From Pseudomonadota bacterium (GTDB lineage Bacteria > Pseudomonadota > Gammaproteobacteria > Burkholderiales > Sulfuriferulaceae): DNA of 64,000 nucleotides. A program made the translations under genes and the position numbers. This document shows positions 37,078 to 47,548 of the stretch, piece after piece. The stretch is from positions 123,214 to 187,213 of the forward strand of contig JAJYYK010000005.1 of NCBI GenBank assembly GCA_021801025.1, read 5' to 3'. Under the pieces are notes generated by a model. It worked only from the letters and a program-made list of their open reading frames with translations, was not told the DNA's origin and ran no database searches. Positions within the stretch are counted from its first letter, which is position 1. The number at the start of each line of letters is the position of its first letter.

Positions 37078-39221
37078 CGGGCAAGACTCCGCTCACGCTT
37101 GCGCCGGGTATAACCGACCGAAGCCACCAAGGCAAGGACACCTCCACCCAAAATACCCAAAGGCCACCACACAGGCTGGTTCCAGGCGACACGACGACGT
37201 GCGCGCAGTCCAGGATCAATCTGCACGTACTTCAAGGTATTATTGGCAATCATATTCGGTTTCCATGGACTCACCCAAGCCTGACTCAACACGTACTGAC
37301 GGGGGAAATAGCCAAATAACCATGGTGCGTCCTGTTGCAAAATAGCCAACATTTGAGCAATCAATTTTTCTCGTTCCGGGCCATTGTCCAAATATTTCAT
37401 CTGATTAAACAGCACATCGTATTGAGGGTTACGATAATTGGCATCATTTTCACCACCGCTGGAAACTTTGCTGTTGGGACCGTAAAATAAAAACAGGAAA
37501 TTTTCTGGATCGGGGTAATCCGCATCCCATCCCGCCACAAAGAGCTGGGTATTGCCGCGACGTATTTTGTCCTGAAAACGGTTAAAATCACTGCTACGCG
37601 AAATCATTTGTATCTTCAGTTTTGCCAGTTGCTTGGCCATCCAGTCCACGTATGCTTTGGCTTCGGGCCCGGTATAGGTGTTGTCATAATACAGCACCAA
37701 AGGCGCGCCGGTTCTGGCATCGCGACCGTCTGGGTAACCGGCCACAGCCAACAGGTGTTGAGCATCGGCAAGTGAGCGGCGCTCAATGTGACCGTTAACT
37801 TGATGGTAAATCACAGGATTCATACCCAACACACCTGCCCGATAACCTTCAATACCCGGTGGTATCGGTCCTTGTGCCGCAATACCTCGACCATTCATGA
37901 AAATAGAGATAAATTCTTCATAATTAACCGCAATGGAAATCGCTTGCCGTAAAGCGCGGGCGCGTGCGGAATAACCGCCGACCACACTGTCCAGCATATT
38001 GAAACCGACATAACCGACAGCGGGCATGGTCGGCGTTTCCAGTGTGATGCCATGCGCTTGCAGTGCTGGGCTGGGATGTGGCTGACCCTGTGCATCCGGC
38101 GTGATCGCCTGTGCAAATGTATCCGAACTGATCGCAGAAAAATCATAATAACCCTGCAAAAATTTATTCCAGTTCGGGATCACCTCTTTTTCCAGGCTAA
38201 ACACCACCTTGTCCACAAAAGGCAAAGGCTTTCCTGCATCATGCAACAAACCCGCTGCGGCATCGCCCGGTTCACCTTCAGAAGGATAGCGCTCGCCATG
38301 GAAGTTGGGGTTGCGCTCCAGCACCATGCGCCAATTGGGATCCATGAGCGTCAATTGATAAGGGCCTGTACCCACGGGATGCCAATCCAGTGAGAAGTTA
38401 CGTTTTGCCATCCCTGTCTGATGATAAAAAGCATCCACTTCAGGCGGCACTGGGGCGAAAAATGGCATCGCCAACCAATACAGAAACTGCGGGTACTTCC
38501 CGTGCAAGCGAATGCGATACGTATAACGGTCTAACACTTGCGCGCCCGGCAAATCATATCGCCTCAGGTCCAAATAATCATTCGGCCCCGCTTTATTGGC
38601 CACATGGGCCAACATTGCCTCATAAGCTTTAAAGCCTACAATATACCCGGACATCAGTCCAAAAATGGGAGAGTTCACCTGTGGGGAAGCCAGCCGCTTG
38701 ATTTCATAAACATAATCATCTGCCGTCAACTCGCGCGTACCAAAATGTTTAAAATCTTGCCATCGATGTATCTGTGAACGGTCTGTTGTGCGCCATGGCA
38801 GATAATAAGGCTGTCCGGTCTCATCACGCGCAAAAGCAGGATGAGGTTGATAGTAGATGCCCGGTCGAACATGCAATTCATACACACTTTCTGCCACCAG
38901 ATCGGGATTGACTGTTACCGGCAAGGATTTGCCTGCCGCATCCAGATAAGTCAGCGTGGGCATCGCGGTCAGTGTTTGCGGGATGAGCGTATAAGGTCTT
39001 TTGAGATAATGGTATTGCAAGGGTGGCTCAAGAATTTGAGCTGTTAATGCGTAAGCATCCGCGCTGTAAGCTTGCGCAGGGTCAAGGTGTTTTGGACGTT
39101 CCAAAAAAGAAAGGTACAAGATGTTGCTCACACGCTCACTGTTCGGATAAGGATCATTCCAAACGCGTTGCGTACACCCTGTCAACAACATCATGAATAG
39201 GACAATTAAAAAAAGTTTCAT
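37074..39221 (-). CDS. Peptide-binding lipoprotein of ABC importer (family 5, YejA-like)
   Basis: 715 residues. A lipoprotein signal LFLIVLFMMLLTGC places Cys15 as the lipidated residue, so it is anchored outside the inner membrane. The family 5 solute-binding core contains PVGTGPYQLTLMDPNWRMVL and EKEVIPNWNKFLQGYYDF-like blocks, and a long C-lobe. Unusually, the C-terminus ends in a probable second membrane segment, WWPLGILGGGVLALVASVGY, followed by TRRKRERSLAR. That could give a second anchor near the permease. First gene of the four-gene operon; its start is 71 bases from the divergent fabI. Confidence 0.9.
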   Translation of the reverse strand: MKLFLIVLFMMLLTGCTQRVWNDPYPNSERVSNILYLSFLERPKHLDPAQAYSADAYALTAQILEPPLQYHYLKRPYTLIPQTLTAMPTLTYLDAAGKSLPVTVNPDLVAESVYELHVRPGIYYQPHPAFARDETGQPYYLPWRTTDRSQIHRWQDFKHFGTRELTADDYVYEIKRLASPQVNSPIFGLMSGYIVGFKAYEAMLAHVANKAGPNDYLDLRRYDLPGAQVLDRYTYRIRLHGKYPQFLYWLAMPFFAPVPPEVDAFYHQTGMAKRNFSLDWHPVGTGPYQLTLMDPNWRMVLERNPNFHGERYPSEGEPGDAAAGLLHDAGKPLPFVDKVVFSLEKEVIPNWNKFLQGYYDFSAISSDTFAQAITPDAQGQPHPSPALQAHGITLETPTMPAVGYVGFNMLDSVVGGYSARARALRQAISIAVNYEEFISIFMNGRGIAAQGPIPPGIEGYRAGVLGMNPVIYHQVNGHIERRSLADAQHLLAVAGYPDGRDARTGAPLVLYYDNTYTGPEAKAYVDWMAKQLAKLKIQMISRSSDFNRFQDKIRRGNTQLFVAGWDADYPDPENFLFLFYGPNSKVSSGGENDANYRNPQYDVLFNQMKYLDNGPEREKLIAQMLAILQQDAPWLFGYFPRQYVLSQAWVSPWKPNMIANNTLKYVQIDPGLRARRRVAWNQPVWWPLGILGGGVLALVASVGYTRRKRERSLAR

Positions 39222-39230
39222 GGTGTAAGT

Positions 39231-39260
39231 TTAACGCACTTGGCTAACAATCGGTATAAT
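39231..39260 (+). promoter_or_regulatory. Probable sigma-70 promoter of fabI
   Basis: A perfect TATAAT at 39255-39260 is preceded by TTAACG at 39231-39236 with 18 bases between. It is 33 bases ahead of the fabI ATG. Confidence 0.6.
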
Positions 39261-39292
39261 ACGCAGGCTATCGACACATTTAGGACAATCAA

Positions 39293-40078
39293 ATGGGATT
39301 TTTACGCGACAAACGCATCCTCATTACCGGCATGATCAGTGATCGCTCGATTGCTTATGGCATCGCGCTTGCATGTCACCGGGAAGGCGCTACACTGGCT
39401 TTTACTTACCAAGGCGAAAAAATCGCTGAACGCGTCAAAGCGATGGCTGCCGAGTTCAACAGTAGCATCGTGCTGCCCTGCGATGTGGGCAGCGATGAAG
39501 AAATTGAACAACTGTTCGTATCTTTGGGTAAAGAATGGGACAGTTTGGATGGCCTGGTTCATGCGATTGCCTTCGTACCAAAAACTGCACTAGCAGGCGA
39601 CTATCTGGAGTTGGTTAACCGTGAAAATTTCAGGATCGCGCATGACATCAGCTCATACAGCTTCGCAGCCATGGCGAAAGCCGCTTTGCCTCTGATGCAA
39701 GACAGCCGTGGCGCGTTACTCACCCTGTCTTACCTTGGTGCTGTGCGTTCCGTACCCAACTATAATGTCATGGGGTTGGCTAAAGCCAGTTTGGAGGCGA
39801 ATGTGAATTACATGGCACAGAGCTTGGGCCCAAAGGGCATCCGGGTAAACGCCATTTCAGCCGGCCCGATACGAACCCTGGCTGCCAGCGGCATCGGTGG
39901 TATTCACAGAATATTAAGCCATGTGGAAAAAAATTCTCCGCTGAGGCGCAACGTGACCATAGAAGAAGTGGGTAATGTCGCCGCATTCCTGCTGTCTGAT
40001 TTATCCAGCGGCATCACAAGTGAAATCACTTATGTCGACGCAGGATTCAGCACTACCATGGGCGTGGATATTGGTTAA
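39293..40078 (+). CDS. fabI: Enoyl-[acyl-carrier-protein] reductase [NADH] FabI
   Basis: 261 residues of a short-chain dehydrogenase fold. The cofactor motif is [13 protein letters not shown] (residues 13-25). The catalytic Tyr and Lys are in [20 protein letters not shown], where the Y-x6-K pattern of FabI is seen, and [11 protein letters not shown] is the substrate-loop region. It reduces trans-2-enoyl-ACP, the last step of elongation, and is the triclosan/isoniazid-type target. Divergently transcribed from the Yej-like operon. Confidence 0.97.
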   Translation: MGFLRDKRILITGMISDRSIAYGIALACHREGATLAFTYQGEKIAERVKAMAAEFNSSIVLPCDVGSDEEIEQLFVSLGKEWDSLDGLVHAIAFVPKTALAGDYLELVNRENFRIAHDISSYSFAAMAKAALPLMQDSRGALLTLSYLGAVRSVPNYNVMGLAKASLEANVNYMAQSLGPKGIRVNAISAGPIRTLAASGIGGIHRILSHVEKNSPLRRNVTIEEVGNVAAFLLSDLSSGITSEITYVDAGFSTTMGVDIG

Positions 40079-40082
40079 ATCA

Positions 40083-40124
40083 AAGTCACCCATCAGTCGG
40101 TTTTCTGGGCCTAATGGGTGATTT
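40083..40124 (+). terminator. Terminator-like hairpin after fabI
   Basis: AAGTCACCCAT (40083-40093) pairs, with one G-U pair, with ATGGGTGATTT (40114-40124) across a 20-base loop. The following sequence (GGATGAAT) is not T-rich, but the stem lies only a few bases after the stop. Confidence 0.5.
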
Positions 40125-40226
40125 GGATGAATACCGATGATCGATTCGGTGATTGTGTCCATAACACAATTCTTACACAGACCAGCCGGTTTGCTATTTA
40201 TCGATCACAGGTCGATATCCGAAACG

Positions 40227-40259
40227 CGAGCCTGAACCACTAACGTCCGTTTTCAGGCT
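40227..40259 (-). terminator. Hairpin downstream of ppiD
   Basis: GAGCCTGAA (40227-40235) and TTCAGGCTC (40251-40259) form a 9-base stem just after the ppiD stop. On the minus strand no long T-run follows, so termination efficiency is uncertain. Confidence 0.5.
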
Positions 40260-40276
40260 CATTCAGACCCGTTGTC

Positions 40277-42151
40277 TCACTGCACAGCTTTGGACAGCGC
40301 CGACTGATTCACCTGAATTTTAGCTTTTGCGACCAGCGTATTAATATAGTCCTTGAATGCCTGATCAGCCTGCATACGCGCCACCTGCCCACCCAACGCC
40401 TGGAACCTGGCCGCATCTGCGGCAGCCACTGGCACTACGCGTGTGACACGCACCAACTGAAAATTACCTTGGGAATCCGGCCCGCCCACATAAGCTGGCA
40501 AGGCATGATCATCCACGGAGAACACTTGCGTGAGCAAATGAGTTGAGGTGACTACACCCGGGTTGGTGCGCGAGATCAGGGTAAAATCACCCCAGCGCAA
40601 ACCGGCCGGTTCCTTACCTGCCCGCAATTGGGTCAACATCGCTTCACCGTGCTGCGTCACCTGCAAACGTGCTTGCTGCGTTCGCAACAGATTAACGATT
40701 TGCGCACTCACATCAGACAAGTTTTGTTGCGAGGCAGGCTGATAAGACAACAGTCGGGCAGCAACCATCGTATTCGGTGACACTTCAACCACTTCGGTAT
40801 TGTGATGATTCTTCAGGACATCATCAGAAAACAAATCCCGCAATAGCTTGGGTGAGTTCAATACTGCCGTATCACCACCAGTACGCGTCATCCAGGCGGA
40901 AGTTTGCAGGGGCAAATTTAAACGCTGCGCAATAGCACTGAGGTTATTGGGCTGTTCAAACACCTGGTTAGTGAAGCGATCTACCGCATCGGCAAAACGA
41001 CTACTCGCCTGCTGTTTTTGTAATAACTGCGTAATTTCCGGGCTTACCTCAGCCAAACTGCGTTCTTTTGCCGGACGTATCCCTTTCAACTGAATAATGT
41101 GATAACCATAATTTGTAAGTACAGGAGGAGAAATTTGTCCTAACTTGAGTGAAAACGCGGCATCAGAAAATGGTTTAACCATTGCCTCATGTCCAAACCA
41201 GCCCAAATCGCCGCCTTGTGCTGCAGAACCCGTATCACTGGAATATTGTTTGGCCAATGCTGAAAAATGGTCTGGGTGCTGAATAACTTGTTGGTACAAC
41301 TTATCAGCCAATGCTTTCGCCTGCGCCTGTTTTTGTGCATTATCCGCAGGGGTTACAGCAATGAGAATATGACTGACCTGACGCTGTTCCGGTTGAAGAT
41401 ACTGCGCTTTATTTTGAGTGTAATACTGCTGAATCGCCGCAGGATCAACCGGTATGCTACGTGCAAAATTATCAAGTGACAGCACAACGTACTGATACTG
41501 TGCTCGAGGGGGTAAAGCAAAATCCGCCGCATGATGATGATAATAAGCTTTGACTTGCGCGGGGGTAATGACGATAGATGCAGCAACAGTGGATACAGGA
41601 AGGGTGACCGCACTGATTTCCCGTTGTTGCCCATAGGCTTGCTCAAACAGCTGGAGTGAGGTTTGCGAATAGGGGTGCGCGTCTTCAAATGGCGCACGCA
41701 AATCCTGAATCAGCAACTCCTGGCGCGCCATTTTTTCAAACTTCGGTACAGTCAAATCCTGCCGGCGCAATATTTCCTGATACTGTTGCAGATTGAATTT
41801 CCCATTGTCCTGAAAGGCTGGAATCAATGCAATAAAATCTGCTAATTGATGATCGCTCACCACCATGCCTACACGTTTTGCCTCGGACAGCATCGCATGT
41901 TGACGAATCAAAGCATCCAGCACGGCACGCTGTAACTGGTTGTTATCAACCCCTTGTACCATATGCTGTTGTTTAAAAGCATGCTGAAACTCAGTTGTAG
42001 TAATCACTTCACCATCAACCGACGCCACGCCATGATCACTTCGATGCTCAAAATAGGAACTGATTCCAAACAAAGCAAATGGCACAACGATCATCGCCAA
42101 CAGCAATTTAACGATTAAATCTTGACTATGCGCGCGTATCCAGTCAGGCAT
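40277..42151 (-). CDS. ppiD: Periplasmic peptidyl-prolyl isomerase PpiD
   Basis: 624 residues. An N-terminal membrane anchor (VKLLLAMIVVPFALFGISSY) puts the rest in the periplasm. A SurA-type N-terminal chaperone region (VASVDGEVITTTEFQHAFKQ onward) surrounds a parvulin domain with VSHILIAVTPADN, ALAKQYSSDTGSAAQGGDLG and FSLKLGQISPPVLTNYGYHI. It assists folding of proteins leaving the Sec translocon. Gene order lon-hupB-tRNA-ppiD is the common one in betaproteobacteria. Starts at 42151. Confidence 0.93.
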   Translation of the reverse strand: MPDWIRAHSQDLIVKLLLAMIVVPFALFGISSYFEHRSDHGVASVDGEVITTTEFQHAFKQQHMVQGVDNNQLQRAVLDALIRQHAMLSEAKRVGMVVSDHQLADFIALIPAFQDNGKFNLQQYQEILRRQDLTVPKFEKMARQELLIQDLRAPFEDAHPYSQTSLQLFEQAYGQQREISAVTLPVSTVAASIVITPAQVKAYYHHHAADFALPPRAQYQYVVLSLDNFARSIPVDPAAIQQYYTQNKAQYLQPEQRQVSHILIAVTPADNAQKQAQAKALADKLYQQVIQHPDHFSALAKQYSSDTGSAAQGGDLGWFGHEAMVKPFSDAAFSLKLGQISPPVLTNYGYHIIQLKGIRPAKERSLAEVSPEITQLLQKQQASSRFADAVDRFTNQVFEQPNNLSAIAQRLNLPLQTSAWMTRTGGDTAVLNSPKLLRDLFSDDVLKNHHNTEVVEVSPNTMVAARLLSYQPASQQNLSDVSAQIVNLLRTQQARLQVTQHGEAMLTQLRAGKEPAGLRWGDFTLISRTNPGVVTSTHLLTQVFSVDDHALPAYVGGPDSQGNFQLVRVTRVVPVAAADAARFQALGGQVARMQADQAFKDYINTLVAKAKIQVNQSALSKAVQ

Positions 42152-42251
42152 GGGTTCTCGCTATACGAAGAAAAGGCGAGCCACAGCCCGCCAGAAAATG
42201 AGAATATACATATTGGTGTTCTATCACATTCAGCACCGAAATGGTTTCGGT

Positions 42252-42328
42252 TGGCGGAGTGGACGGGACTCGAACCCGCGACCCCCGGCGTGACAGGCCG
42301 GTATTCTAACCAACTGAACTACCACTCC
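42252..42328 (-). tRNA. tRNA-Asp (anticodon GTC), second copy
   Basis: The minus-strand copy is identical over all 77 bases to the one at 29012-29088 and also encodes CCA (42252-42254). Anticodon GTC, T-arm as in the first copy. Confidence 0.97.
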
Positions 42329-42350
42329 TCCTCACTGATTTGTGGTCACA

Positions 42351-42426
42351 TGGTGGGTGCTGAGGGGTTCGAACCCCCGACATTCGCCTTGTAAGGGCGA
42401 CGCTCTACCAACTGAGCTAAGCACCC
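42351..42426 (-). tRNA. tRNA-Val (anticodon TAC)
   Basis: A 76-base cloverleaf: acceptor GGGTGC/GCACCC, D-arm AGCTCAGTTGGTAGAGC, anticodon loop CTTACAA (TAC), T-arm GGGGGTTCGAACCCC, encoded CCA at 42351-42353. Confidence 0.97.
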
Positions 42427-42446
42427 AATAACGCAACCACAGCTGC

Positions 42447-42719
42447 TTAGTTTACCGCATCTTTCAAGCTTTTACCAGCACGGAATTTAGGTACTTTCGC
42501 TGCTTTAATTTTGAGTGCTGCACCAGTCAACGGATTACGTCCATCGCGCTCAGCACGATCACCCACATAAAACGAGCCAAATCCAACCAGTGTCACTTCT
42601 TCCCCCTTTTTCAAGGTTGCAACGATGGCTTGCAAGGTTGCATCCACCATGCGGCTCGCTGCTGCTTTGGTTACATCAGCCGTCGTCGCAACCGCATCCA
42701 CCAGTTCTGATTTATTCAC
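42447..42719 (-). CDS. hupB: DNA-binding protein HU
   Basis: A 90-residue HU-family protein. The C-terminal arm signature GFGSFYVGDRAERDGRNPLT with the conserved Pro that kinks DNA lies near residues 46-65. It binds and bends DNA and compacts the nucleoid. It follows lon by 135 bases, as in E. coli lon-hupB, and precedes tRNA-Val and tRNA-Asp. IHF-beta is separately encoded at 59623. HU-beta versus HU-alpha cannot be told apart, but the position favours HupB. Confidence 0.95.
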   Translation of the reverse strand: MNKSELVDAVATTADVTKAAASRMVDATLQAIVATLKKGEEVTLVGFGSFYVGDRAERDGRNPLTGAALKIKAAKVPKFRAGKSLKDAVN

Positions 42720-42854
42720 ACCATTCTCCTCGGGTTAAGTTTTCAAGTTTTACTGCAGCAAGTCTTACTGCAGTTAGCTTTATAGCAAGCCTCAAATTAA
42801 CCTGTCAAGCAAAACCCTCATTCAACGCACCAAATGACGTGAAAAAGCCAAAAC

Positions 42855-45275
42855 CTAGTGTTTTGTGGGTGCCGACTCCACCGCTGGGGCTCCGGCAATC
42901 ACGACTTCCGGTGAAACGGCTGCCGCATCCGGCAATGGTTCAGGTTGTCGCTCCAACACCAGTTTCAACACCTGATCTATCCATCTCACAGGCTGAATAT
43001 CCAAACGATTTTTGATATTGTCTGGAATTTCCACCAAATCGCGTACATTTTCTTCGGGGATCAAAACAGTTTTAATTCCACCCCGATGTGCCGCGAGTAA
43101 CTTTTCTTTCAAGCCACCGATAGGCAACACTTCACCGCGCAAGGTGATCTCTCCCGTCATGGCAACATCACTACGCACCGGGATGTTGGTCAACACCGAT
43201 ACCAAGGCGGTGCAGATGCCTATCCCTGCACTGGGACCATCTTTGGGTGTTGCGCCTTCGGGCAAATGAATATGCACATCGTATTTCTGAAAAAAGTCTT
43301 GTGGGATGCCCAAAGCCTGAGAGCGGCTACGCACCACCGACATCGCAGCTTTAATCGACTCTTGCATCACATCACCCAATTGCCCTGTAGTAATCATATT
43401 ACCCTTACCCGGCATCAGTACGCTTTCTATGGTAAGCAATTCACCACCCACTTCAGTCCAGGCCAAGCCTGTCACTTGACCCACCTGATTAAATTTCTCC
43501 GCCACACCAAAGCTAAAACGTCGAACACCAAGGTATTTATCCAGGTTGCGGGCATTGACGGTAATTTTCTTTGATTTTACGGTGTGCATTAACAATGCGG
43601 TCACTGCTTTTCGGCAAATTTTAGCTACATCTCGCTCCAAATTACGCACACCGGCTTCACGCGTATAGTAACGGACAATATCTCGCAAAGCGCTTTCAGT
43701 GATGACGCATTCATCCGCTTTCAAGCCATTCGCTTCCATCTGCTTGGGCACCAAATACCGCTCAGCAATACTCACTTTTTCATCTTCCGTATAACCTGAC
43801 AGACGAATGACTTCCATCCTGTCCATCAACGGCGCAGGAATATTCATGGAATTAGCCGTGGCCACAAACATGACATCCGACAAATCGAAATCCACCTCAA
43901 TGTAGTGATCAGAAAAGGTATGGTTTTGTTCCGGATCCAGCACTTCCAGCAAAGCAGAAGCTGGGTCACCCCGGTAATCCTGCCCCATTTTGTCTACTTC
44001 ATCTAGAAGAAACAATGGATTACGTACAGCCACCTTGCTCATGCTTTGTAAAATTTTTCCAGACATCGAACCAATATAGGTACGCCGATGACCGCGAATT
44101 TCAGACTCATCGCGCACGCCACCCAAAGCCATACGAACAAATTTTCGATTTGTGGCTTTCGCTATCGACTGTCCCAGTGATGTCTTTCCTACACCAGGAG
44201 GCCCCACCAGACACAAAATCGGTCCTTTGAGTTTTTCTACCCGTTGTTGCACAGCCAAGTATTCAACAATACGCTCCTTGACTTTGTCCAGCGCATAATG
44301 ATCTTGATCCAGGATGGTTTGAGCTTTTTTGAGGTCACGACTAATGCGTGTGCGTTTACGCCACGGCAAAGCCAGCAAAGCCTCAATATAACTGCGCACC
44401 ACAGTCGCCTCAGCGGACATGGGCGACATCATTTTAAGTTTTTTTAACTCTGCTTCCGCCTTGATTTCCGCATCCTTGCTCATCTTGGCTTCTTTGATGC
44501 GGCGTTCCAAATCCTCGATCTCAACACCTTCCTCACCATCCCCCAACTCTTTCTGGATGGCTTTCACCTGCTCATTCAAATAATAATCACGCTGACTCTT
44601 TTCCATCTGACGCTTCACACGCCCTCGAATACGTTTTTCAACTTGCAGGATATCAATTTCGCCCTCCAGCAAGCCCATCAAATGTTCCAGGCGTTCCTGA
44701 ACATTATTCATCTCCAGGATTTGTTGTTTCTGCTCCAGTTTAAGAGGCAGGTGTGCCGCAACCGTATCCGCCAAACGACCGATATCTTCAATACTAATCA
44801 GTGAAGTAAGCAGTTCTGGCGGGATTTTTTTGTTTAATTTGATGTACTGGTCAAATTGAGCCACCAACGCACGCCGCGCCGCCTCGGCATCTTTATCCAG
44901 CTCCCCCGTCTCGGGAGGGATCAACTCAACTGTACCGACAAAATGAGTGTCTGCATCGGCATACTCAATTACTGCTGCACGTTGCACACCCTCTACCAGC
45001 ACTTTGACTGTACCATCCGGCAGTTTAAGCATTTGCAGCACTGTCGCCACGCTCCCGATACGGTACAAATCCTCGGGGGAAGGGTCGTCCTCGGACGCGG
45101 ATTTTTGTGCGGCCAACAAAATATTTTTACCCGATTCCATCGCGATTTCCAAAGCGTGTATGGATTTCGCACGCCCAACGAACAAGGGAATCACCATATG
45201 GGGGAATACAACCACATCCCGCAAAGGCAACAAGGGAAGTGTCATAATTTCGGCGTTGGTTGACGAGGTAGTCAT
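42855..45275 (-). CDS. lon: ATP-dependent protease Lon
   Basis: 806 residues from the ATG at 45275 ([10 protein letters not shown]); a TTG five codons earlier is in frame but unlikely. The N-terminal LON substrate domain begins [20 protein letters not shown]. The AAA+ module has Walker [13 protein letters not shown] and Walker [13 protein letters not shown]. The C-terminal serine protease domain has [20 protein letters not shown] (catalytic Ser) and the catalytic Lys in [19 protein letters not shown]. It degrades misfolded and regulatory proteins in the cytoplasm. A sigma-70 or sigma-32-like promoter lies 35-64 bases upstream. Confidence 0.98.
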   Translation of the reverse strand: MTTSSTNAEIMTLPLLPLRDVVVFPHMVIPLFVGRAKSIHALEIAMESGKNILLAAQKSASEDDPSPEDLYRIGSVATVLQMLKLPDGTVKVLVEGVQRAAVIEYADADTHFVGTVELIPPETGELDKDAEAARRALVAQFDQYIKLNKKIPPELLTSLISIEDIGRLADTVAAHLPLKLEQKQQILEMNNVQERLEHLMGLLEGEIDILQVEKRIRGRVKRQMEKSQRDYYLNEQVKAIQKELGDGEEGVEIEDLERRIKEAKMSKDAEIKAEAELKKLKMMSPMSAEATVVRSYIEALLALPWRKRTRISRDLKKAQTILDQDHYALDKVKERIVEYLAVQQRVEKLKGPILCLVGPPGVGKTSLGQSIAKATNRKFVRMALGGVRDESEIRGHRRTYIGSMSGKILQSMSKVAVRNPLFLLDEVDKMGQDYRGDPASALLEVLDPEQNHTFSDHYIEVDFDLSDVMFVATANSMNIPAPLMDRMEVIRLSGYTEDEKVSIAERYLVPKQMEANGLKADECVITESALRDIVRYYTREAGVRNLERDVAKICRKAVTALLMHTVKSKKITVNARNLDKYLGVRRFSFGVAEKFNQVGQVTGLAWTEVGGELLTIESVLMPGKGNMITTGQLGDVMQESIKAAMSVVRSRSQALGIPQDFFQKYDVHIHLPEGATPKDGPSAGIGICTALVSVLTNIPVRSDVAMTGEITLRGEVLPIGGLKEKLLAAHRGGIKTVLIPEENVRDLVEIPDNIKNRLDIQPVRWIDQVLKLVLERQPEPLPDAAAVSPEVVIAGAPAVESAPTKH

Positions 45276-45309
45276 GGCATACTTTCTCAAAATAGTGAGT
45301 CGATTTGAA

Positions 45310-45339
45310 TGTATATGCAGGCAATTTTCCCAATTTCAA
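45310..45339 (-). promoter_or_regulatory. Promoter upstream of lon
   Basis: On the minus strand TTGAAA (45334-45339) and TATACA (45310-45315) are separated by 18 bases. The same -35 with a CCTGCATAT block 12 bases on also resembles a sigma-32 -10 (CCCCATnT), so heat-shock control is possible. The gap to the ATG is about 35 bases. Confidence 0.55.
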
Positions 45340-45342
45340 CCA

Positions 45343-45369
45343 GGGTTTTCATAAATTCCGCGTGATATT
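45343..45369. repeat. Partial repeat copy upstream of lon
   Basis: GGTTTTCATAAATTCCGCGTGAT aligns with the left-end segment TTTTGCATAAATTCGCGTGAT of the element at 16205, with one missing G-C and one extra C. It lies immediately upstream of the lon -35. Similarity is real but short. Confidence 0.45.
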
Positions 45370-45584
45370 CCCAAACTTGTGCAGGAGAACGTTCACGGGA
45401 GGAAACTCTGGCTTGGGTTTGTCAATAAAGGAACAGATATTGTTGCGTATCCAGAATGAATGCAAGGTGCAAAACACAGCAAATGATCATCCCATTCACA
45501 AGCCTGGCAACCATACAGCCAACCGAATACGCATCCAAGCAACCACCCTTGGAACTCAGGGATATCAATGAACAACAAAAGCCG

Positions 45585-46847
45585 TCAGGAAGCGGTTTTT
45601 TCCTGCTCGGTATAAATCAACAAAGGCTTGGATTCGCCCTGAATGACAGACGCATCAATGACCACTTTACTTACATCCTTCATGGAAGGCAAATCAAACA
45701 TGGTGTCCAGCAACGCATGCTCAATAATTGAACGCAAACCACGCGCACCCGTTTTTCGAGCCAAAGCACGTTTCGCGATTGAATCCAGTGCATCCTCACG
45801 AAACTCCAGCTCAACACCTTCCATTTCAAGCAATCGGGCATACTGTTTGACCAGCGCATTTTTTGGTTGTGTCAAAATCGTCACCAAAGCAGCTTCGTCC
45901 AGCTCTTCAAGCGTAGCAATAACCGGTAAACGCCCAATTAACTCGGGAATCAATCCAAACTTAATCAAGTCTTCCGGCTCCACTTCCCGTAACAAGGCGG
46001 AAACATCTTTGCTGCTGTCCTGGCTGCGCACTTCGGCATTAAAACCAATACCACCCTTGCTGGCACGGTTTTGAATCACCTTTTCCAGGCCGGCGAATGC
46101 CCCGCCGCAAATAAATAAAATATCGGTGGTATCGACTTGCAAAAATTCTTGATTAGGATGTTTCCGTCCACCTTGTGGAGGAATCGACGCAGAAGTGCCT
46201 TCAATCAGCTTGAGTAGAGCTTGTTGCACCCCTTCACCGGACACATCGCGAGTAATAGAGGGGTTGTCGGACTTACGCGAAATTTTGTCTATTTCATCAA
46301 TGTAAACGATGCCTTTTTTGGCTTTTTCAACATCGTAATCACATTTTTGCAACAATTTTTGAATAATATTTTCAACATCCTCACCCACGTAACCCGCCTC
46401 GGTCAAAGTGGTCGCATCGGCCATCACAAAGGGTACATCCAGCAAACGCGCCAGGGTCTGTGCCAACAATGTTTTACCCGAACCAGTAGGACCGATTAAC
46501 AAAATATTGCTCTTGGACAGCTCCACATCATTTTTACCCGTTGCGTAGCGTAAACGTTTGTAGTGGTTGTACACTGCCACGGCCAGAATGCGTTTGGCTT
46601 TATCCTGACCAATCACATAGTCGCCAAGAATTTCACTGATTTCTGCAGGCGTCGGTAAGCCTGACTTATCGATTCCGCCCTTTTTATCCTGCTGCACTTC
46701 TTCACGGATAATGTCGGTACACAAATCCACACACTCATCACAGATAAACACAGAAGACCCGGCAATCAGTTTGCGCACTTCATGCTGACTTTTTCCGCAA
46801 AAAGAGCAATGCAGCAATTTGTCTCCACTTGTATTTTCTGACATCAT
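45585..46847 (-). CDS. clpX: ClpX, ATPase subunit of ClpXP protease
   Basis: 420 residues from the ATG at 46847, preceded by GGAG five bases upstream; a longer frame starts at 46871 without a ribosome site. The N-terminal zinc domain has [20 protein letters not shown] and [10 protein letters not shown]. The AAA+ module has Walker [13 protein letters not shown], Walker [10 protein letters not shown], and the pore-loop GYVGEDVE. The C-terminal sensor is [16 protein letters not shown]. It unfolds proteins and feeds them to ClpP, encoded 87 bases upstream. Confidence 0.98.
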   Translation of the reverse strand: MMSENTSGDKLLHCSFCGKSQHEVRKLIAGSSVFICDECVDLCTDIIREEVQQDKKGGIDKSGLPTPAEISEILGDYVIGQDKAKRILAVAVYNHYKRLRYATGKNDVELSKSNILLIGPTGSGKTLLAQTLARLLDVPFVMADATTLTEAGYVGEDVENIIQKLLQKCDYDVEKAKKGIVYIDEIDKISRKSDNPSITRDVSGEGVQQALLKLIEGTSASIPPQGGRKHPNQEFLQVDTTDILFICGGAFAGLEKVIQNRASKGGIGFNAEVRSQDSSKDVSALLREVEPEDLIKFGLIPELIGRLPVIATLEELDEAALVTILTQPKNALVKQYARLLEMEGVELEFREDALDSIAKRALARKTGARGLRSIIEHALLDTMFDLPSMKDVSKVVIDASVIQGESKPLLIYTEQEKTAS

Positions 46848-46934
46848 TTTCACTCCGTAATTTTTGGACATTCAGTCGCAGACCGACCCAGCCAGTACCA
46901 AACCGAATTCACATCCCGGCAACTCAACAAGAGA

Positions 46935-47546
46935 TTAAGCCGATTTCCGGGAACTGAACACTTTGTCTATCAAACCATAGCTCACGGCTTCCTCGGCACT
47001 CATAAAATTGTCACGATCAGTGTCTTTTTCAAGCACTTCCAAACTTTGGCCGGTATGTAAAGCCATCATGCCATTCAAGCGCTCACGCAAATACAGAATT
47101 TCCTTGGCATGGATCGCAATATCAGAGGCTTGCCCCTGGAATCCACCCAAAGGCTGATGAATCATTATCCGTGAATTGGGCAAAGAAAAGCGCTTGCCCT
47201 TTGCCCCGGCAGTCAACAAAAACGCACCCATGCTGGCCGCTTGTCCCAGACACAGCGTACTGACATCCGGCTTAATAAATTGCATGGTGTCATAAATCGA
47301 CATGCCTGCCGAAACCGATCCGCCCGGAGAATTGATATACAGATGAATATCTTTCTCCGAGTTTTCAGACTCCAGAAACAATAATTGTGCCACCACCAAA
47401 TTGGCCACCTGCTCATTGACCGGGCCAACCAAAAACACAATCCGCTCTTTCAGCAACCGGGAGTAGATGTCGTAAGAACGCTCTCCACGTCCACTTTGTT
47501 CAACAACAATGGGCACCATACCCAATGACTGCGGATCCCAATTCAT
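46935..47546 (-). CDS. clpP: ClpP serine protease
   Basis: 203 residues. The catalytic serine is Ser105 in [14 protein letters not shown] and the histidine is His130 in [11 protein letters not shown]; the aspartate lies further on in the YDTM/DRDNF region. It forms a 14-subunit barrel that degrades substrates unfolded by ClpX or ClpA. The order tig-clpP-clpX-lon is standard. The start follows the tig stop by 2 bases, so tig and clpP are coupled. Confidence 0.98.
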   Translation of the reverse strand: MNWDPQSLGMVPIVVEQSGRGERSYDIYSRLLKERIVFLVGPVNEQVANLVVAQLLFLESENSEKDIHLYINSPGGSVSAGMSIYDTMQFIKPDVSTLCLGQAASMGAFLLTAGAKGKRFSLPNSRIMIHQPLGGFQGQASDIAIHAKEILYLRERLNGMMALHTGQSLEVLEKDTDRDNFMSAEEAVSYGLIDKVFSSRKSA

Positions 47547-47548
47547 GT

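Larger units (their letters stand above)
45276..45584. other. Intergenic region between clpX and lon (309 bp)
   Basis: It holds the lon promoter and a partial copy of the MITE-like repeat at 45343-45369. No gene is seen. The remaining sequence is unremarkable. Confidence 0.5.
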
